Of a stretch of DNA of 64,000 nt, positions 63,973 through 64,000 are shown in pieces. Where the stretch lies: positions 9,945,204 to 10,009,203 of the forward strand of contig NC_045139.1 in NCBI RefSeq assembly GCF_008831285.2, in the 5' to 3' direction. The first letter of the stretch is position 1. Every line of letters begins with the position of its first letter. The notes under the pieces are model-generated. The model worked only from the letters and a program-made list of their open reading frames with translations. It was not told where the DNA came from and searched no databases. The stretch comes from Nymphaea colorata. Taxonomy: Eukaryota > Streptophyta > Magnoliopsida > Nymphaeales > Nymphaeaceae. Position numbers and translations under genes: made by a program.

Positions 63973-64000
63973 GATGGGACCGCCCATTTTAAGAGGAGGA
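63973..64000 (+). CDS. Possible start of a gene cut by the window edge
   Basis: A CT-rich then A- and G-rich leader-like stretch (63880-63972) precedes an ATG that stays open to the edge (MGPPILRGG). Nine codons are not enough to identify a product, and the call rests on leader-like composition only. A 22-codon ATG frame at about 63744-63810 may be an upstream ORF or chance. Confidence 0.2.

Overview
This window is nuclear DNA of a land plant, almost certainly a flowering plant. The support is short GT-AG introns, plant-specific gene families (phytocystatin, SMO1-type sterol oxidase, FKBP62/ROF1-type immunophilin, NUDX1-type Nudix hydrolase), a telo-box before a ribosomal protein gene, many TA, GA and TG microsatellites, LINE and LTR-element fossils, and small hAT-like elements. 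The lineage within angiosperms cannot be fixed from the sequence alone.

Seven protein genes can be reconstructed, all on the + strand: (1) SMO1-type sterol 4-alpha-methyl oxidase, five coding exons, 8563-14792; (2) a large acidic protein with an N-terminal CCHH finger, 28201-34724, whose first intron appears to use a GC donor; (3) an ER-luminal FKBP15-type peptidyl-prolyl isomerase, 38089-40922; (4) a NUDX1-type Nudix hydrolase, 43924-44584; (5) a three-FKBP-domain plus TPR immunophilin of the FKBP62/65 (ROF) type, 13 coding exons, 47921-51985; (6) 40S ribosomal protein eS8, 54486-56998; (7) a secreted phytocystatin, 59677-60054. For the six multi-exon genes, exon phases join without conflict and give full-length proteins.

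Layout. 1-8500 is repeat-rich, with two diverged copies of a GC-rich repeat, a 761-bp TIR element with perfect 8-bp target duplications, a LINE fragment, and a few exon-like segments of unknown meaning. 8.5-14.8 kb is the sterol oxidase gene, whose 4.9-kb second intron holds an LTR-like fossil and microsatellites. 16.2-19.6 kb is a 5'-truncated, inactive LINE on the minus strand. 20-27 kb has no host gene I can support but holds several small TIR elements, including a hAT-like copy nested in an older repeat. 27.7-60.1 kb is the gene-dense part. 60.1-64 kb has no recognisable gene except a possible gene start at the right edge.

The genes do not form a pathway. They are neighbouring housekeeping and stress-related genes (sterol synthesis, two protein-folding isomerases, nucleotide or diphosphate hydrolysis, translation, protease inhibition). 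I found no evidence of a previously undescribed multi-gene system. The points most worth a second look are the duplicated GC splice donor and internal repeats of the CCHH-finger protein, and the dated series of small transposon insertions.
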